A DNA stretch of 40,551 nucleotides. It comes from Cytophagia bacterium (lineage in GTDB: Bacteria; Bacteroidota; Bacteroidia; Cytophagales; Spirosomataceae). Position 1 is the first letter of the stretch. Every line of letters begins with the position of its first letter. The position numbers and the translations under genes are program-made. Positions 39,032-40,551 of this stretch are shown piece by piece. The stretch is taken from positions 1 through 40,551 of the forward strand of contig REAB01000064.1 in NCBI GenBank assembly GCA_004293645.1, read 5' to 3'. The notes under the pieces were generated by a model. It was not told where the DNA came from. It did no database searches and saw only the letters and a program-made list of their open reading frames with translations.

Positions 39032-39173
39032 TCATATTTCTCTTAAATTTCTTTTTTTGATTTTTTTCAAAAACCTGTTTCCCTCCTCCCTCTCTACCAC
39101 GACTAAGTAATTGAAAGCATTTTTTAATCATTCACAAAACCAACGCGGCGGCGGTAACAACACGCACAACAAA

Positions 39174-39725
39174 ATGAAAAAGTACAGTTTATTACTCAGC
39201 ACGGCCATTCTGGCCGTTTTTATGATTTTGCAATCGTGCACTAAACCTGCTAATGGTGAAGTAGGCCCACAGGGCCTCACTGGACCACAAGGAGCGGCTG
39301 GGCCAGCAGGACCTGCGGGTTCTCAGGGCCCAGCGGGGCAAAATGGCAATGCCAACGTTATTCAAATTACTTATGGACCTAAAACACACAGTGGCTCAGA
39401 GATAAATTACTCTTTGACAGGCGTAACTCAAAGTACCCTTACCAATTCTGCCTATTTTACTTACGTTAATCCTGGAAATGGTTTATGGTATTCCTTGCCA
39501 GGTACTACTTCGGGAGGAACACGCGAGTACCGAACTTATGTCAGTGCAGCAGCGACTTCAACACCACTTCTTTATATTAGTAGAAGCACAGGAACAGGCA
39601 CCGAAACCTTTACAGCAACAAGAATTGTCATCATTCCTGCCTCTGATCTCCGAAACGGCCGCAAAGCAGCCATTGATTACAGCGACTACGAGGCCGTAAA
39701 AGCCTATTATAATTTACCAGATTGA
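39174..39725 (+). CDS. Collagen-like repeat lipoprotein
   Basis: A 183-residue lipoprotein from ATG 39174 (MKKYSLLLSTAILAVFMILQSC, lipobox Cys22). The frame is open to 39111, but the extra residues precede a normal signal sequence. Residues ~28-60 are eleven Gly-X-Y triplets (GEV GPQ GLT GPQ GAA GPA ...), a short collagen-like stretch. A C-terminal beta-rich domain of ~120 residues follows (THSGSEINYSLTGV, REYRTYVSAAA, TRIVIIPASDLRNGRK) and ends DYEAVKAYYNLPD. It is probably surface-exposed; function unknown. A 12-bp hairpin follows its stop by 13 bases. Confidence 0.8.
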   Translation: MKKYSLLLSTAILAVFMILQSCTKPANGEVGPQGLTGPQGAAGPAGPAGSQGPAGQNGNANVIQITYGPKTHSGSEINYSLTGVTQSTLTNSAYFTYVNPGNGLWYSLPGTTSGGTREYRTYVSAAATSTPLLYISRSTGTGTETFTATRIVIIPASDLRNGRKAAIDYSDYEAVKAYYNLPD

Positions 39726-39738
39726 TGGGTAGGTGCAA

Positions 39739-39771
39739 GATAGCGCGAGTGTTTGCCCCTCGCGCTATCTG
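39739..39771 (+). terminator. Hairpin after the collagen-like lipoprotein gene
   Basis: A perfect 12-bp stem AGATAGCGCGAG (39739-39750) and CTCGCGCTATCT (39760-39771), with a 9-base loop. The following GTACTTATT is a poor T-run, so termination efficiency is uncertain. It also lies just after the stop of the minus-strand remnant at 39776. Confidence 0.65.
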
Positions 39772-39775
39772 TACT

Positions 39776-39898
39776 TATTGGGTTACGATGTAGTTTAAAG
39801 CACCCAATAGGCGCGGTAAATCGTTGTCAGACAGGTAGTAGCGTTCGGTATCAAGGGTGAGTAAGTTGTTTTCTAATTTCAGAAAAACCCGCGGTGGT
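39776..39898 (-). pseudogene. 3-prime remnant of an unidentified minus-strand gene
   Basis: Minus strand reads RPPRVFLKLENNLLTLDTER-YYLSDNDLPRLLGALNYIVTQ and ends in TAA at 39776. It looks like the natural end of a coding region, but an in-frame stop precedes it at about 39899 and no start codon or domain is present. The preserved part is probably only from about 39885 leftward. It abuts the plus-strand remnant. Confidence 0.55.
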
Positions 39899-40121
39899 CT
39901 TCACGGGTGAGTGGAGCAGTGCGGGTGTTCAGAATATGCAGTATGCGTTTTACCTCAAAGAAAAAAACGACCCCGCTGGCAACGTCGTGAAAGTAGGTAC
40001 CACCCGCGCTTTCAAAGACAACAACGGCTTGGCCAGCAACCTATCCACGTTTCGCATTGCCGCCGACGACGACAACCTGACCAACAGCAGCGTCCTGTTG
40101 CGCTCAGCTGCCACCAAGTAA
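39882..40121 (+). pseudogene. 3-prime remnant of an unidentified plus-strand gene
   Basis: The frame reads EKPAVVFTGEWSSAGVQNMQ, continues with YAFYLKEKNDPAGNVVKVGTTR, and ends RIAADDDNLTNSSVLLRSAATK before TAA at 40121. The composition and pattern look like real protein, but the only start is a GTG at 39894 with no ribosome-binding context, and no signal or complete domain exists. It probably represents the C-terminal ~75 residues of a secreted or structural protein whose 5-prime part was deleted. After it, 40122-40205 is AT-rich, with a weak A/T hairpin at 40179-40205. Confidence 0.5.
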
Positions 40122-40205
40122 AATCAACTTGCAGCTTCAATCTTTTGTAAACCAACCAAATAGCTATCAAAGTGCATTTTTTTTCTAAGTTTTTTTTAGA
40201 AAAAT

Positions 40206-40237
40206 TTGCGTCTTACAATCAAATTGCCGACTTTTGC
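40206..40237 (+). promoter_or_regulatory. Candidate promoter of tRNA-Phe
   Basis: TTTG (40206-40209), 20 bases, then GACTTTTG (40230-40237), one mismatch to TAnnTTTG. The expected start is about 29 bases before the mature tRNA. Confidence 0.4.
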
Positions 40238-40272
40238 AGTCCCAAATCAGTGATAAGGGAATACCGATTGTT

Positions 40273-40345
40273 GGTAATGTAGCTCAGTCGGTAGAGCAAA
40301 GGACTGAAAATCCTTGTGTCGGCGGTTCGATTCCGTCCATTACCA
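40273..40345 (+). tRNA. tRNA-Phe (anticodon GAA)
   Basis: Cloverleaf with acceptor GGTAATG (40273-40279) and CATTACC (40338-40344), discriminator A, D-arm GCTC/GAGC, anticodon stem AAGGA/TCCTT around CTGAAAA with anticodon GAA (40306-40308), and T-arm GGCGG-TTCGATT-CCGTC. No complete CCA is encoded. Confidence 0.97.
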
Positions 40346-40359
40346 CATACAACCAACAT

Positions 40360-40396
40360 AACCCCCTAACTATCAAATAGTTAGGGGGTTTGTTTT
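40360..40396 (+). terminator. Terminator of tRNA-Phe
   Basis: A perfect 13-bp stem AACCCCCTAACTA (40360-40372) and TAGTTAGGGGGTT (40378-40390), with a 5-base loop, followed by TGTTTTTTG. Confidence 0.93.
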
Positions 40397-40401
40397 TTGA
40401 C

Positions 40402-40449
40402 GGGGGACACTATGGGGGAAACTCGAAACCCCATAGTTCGACCCCCCCC
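40402..40449. repeat. Nested inverted repeat downstream of tRNA-Phe
   Basis: An inner 9-bp stem ACTATGGGG (40409-40417) and CCCCATAGT (40429-40437) is flanked by GGGGG (40402-40406) and an eight-C run (40442-40449), which extends the pairing around an internal loop. The remaining bases to the window end contain no convincing ORF. Confidence 0.6.
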
Positions 40450-40551
40450 TTGTAGTTTTGCCAGTTTGCACGCGGTTGCGGGCATAGGGTCTGACCAAAA
40501 AAATCAGTAGCCTTTTACCCACCCCCTCGGTACTGTATTGTGAAGGGGTTA

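Noticed and set aside
39111..39173. Start of the collagen-like lipoprotein at the first in-frame ATG
   Set aside because: The extra 21 residues are polar and would precede a normal lipoprotein signal that begins at 39174.
40346..40551. Integrase or phage attachment site next to tRNA-Phe
   Set aside because: No direct repeat of the tRNA 3-prime end and no integrase frame are visible in the 206 bases available.

Overview
The window comes from a Bacteroidota chromosome, most likely a Cytophagales bacterium of the Runella/Spirosomataceae type. I infer this from four things: a type IX secretion C-terminal sorting domain, many Bacteroidota-typical families (DUF2911, DUF6089-like and DUF6503-like proteins, DUF2490, lipoproteins with Cys after a short signal), intergenic matches to the Bacteroidota -33/-7 promoter (TTG/TTTG, 19-20 nt, TAnnTTTG), and the fusA-rpsJ neighbourhood. 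No rRNA operon, intact insertion sequence, prophage or CRISPR array is present. There are two tRNAs, Thr(CGT) and Phe(GAA).

Layout. 1-3.3 kb (minus): nuoABCD of complex I, followed directly by two tandem DUF29 genes, the second cut by the window edge. 3.35-5.5 kb (minus): a secreted SGNH/sialate-O-acetylesterase-like protein with Ig-like domains and a T9SS tail. 5.6-11.05 kb (plus): a tight run ffh, outer-membrane protein, membrane SGNH protein, orphan nuoJ, LD-carboxypeptidase, SDR oxidoreductase. It converges on dnaA (minus, 11.06-12.5 kb), which is divergent from a methylmalonyl-CoA mutase small-subunit gene. An ATP-grasp protein and a Crp/Fnr regulator follow. 16.1-20.6 kb (plus): a DM13 lipoprotein and an envelope/metabolic run (beta-barrel, YceI, DinB-like, DUF2911, DUF6503-like lipoprotein, NRDE protein). 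20.6-24.1 kb (minus): DUF2490 protein, gamma-glutamyltransferase and a DUF6089-like protein, with a cluster of three palindromes between the last two. 24.2-27.7 kb (plus): fusA, an Uma2-family gene, rpsJ, then a strong bidirectional terminator instead of the rest of the S10 operon. 27.7-32.5 kb: PfkB kinase (minus), tRNA-Thr (plus), a tiny ORF (plus), and a tricorn-like S41 peptidase (minus).

32.9-38.4 kb (plus) holds the most interesting locus, a four-gene cassette: ECF sigma factor, membrane-spanning anti-sigma-like TPR protein, lipoprotein subtilisin (S8), and an exported, C-terminally membrane-anchored TPR-CHAT (caspase-like) protease. Predicted topology puts the two proteases and the anti-sigma TPR domain on the same side of the inner membrane, which suggests a protease cascade that releases a sigma factor. 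This cassette is also where short palindromic elements have entered reading frames most often, and base composition changes sharply inside the CHAT gene.

The last 2 kb hold an Uma2 gene, a collagen-like lipoprotein, two back-to-back 3-prime gene remnants left by an apparent deletion, and tRNA-Phe with a strong terminator. All functional calls come from reading motifs and overall resemblance; no database search was run.
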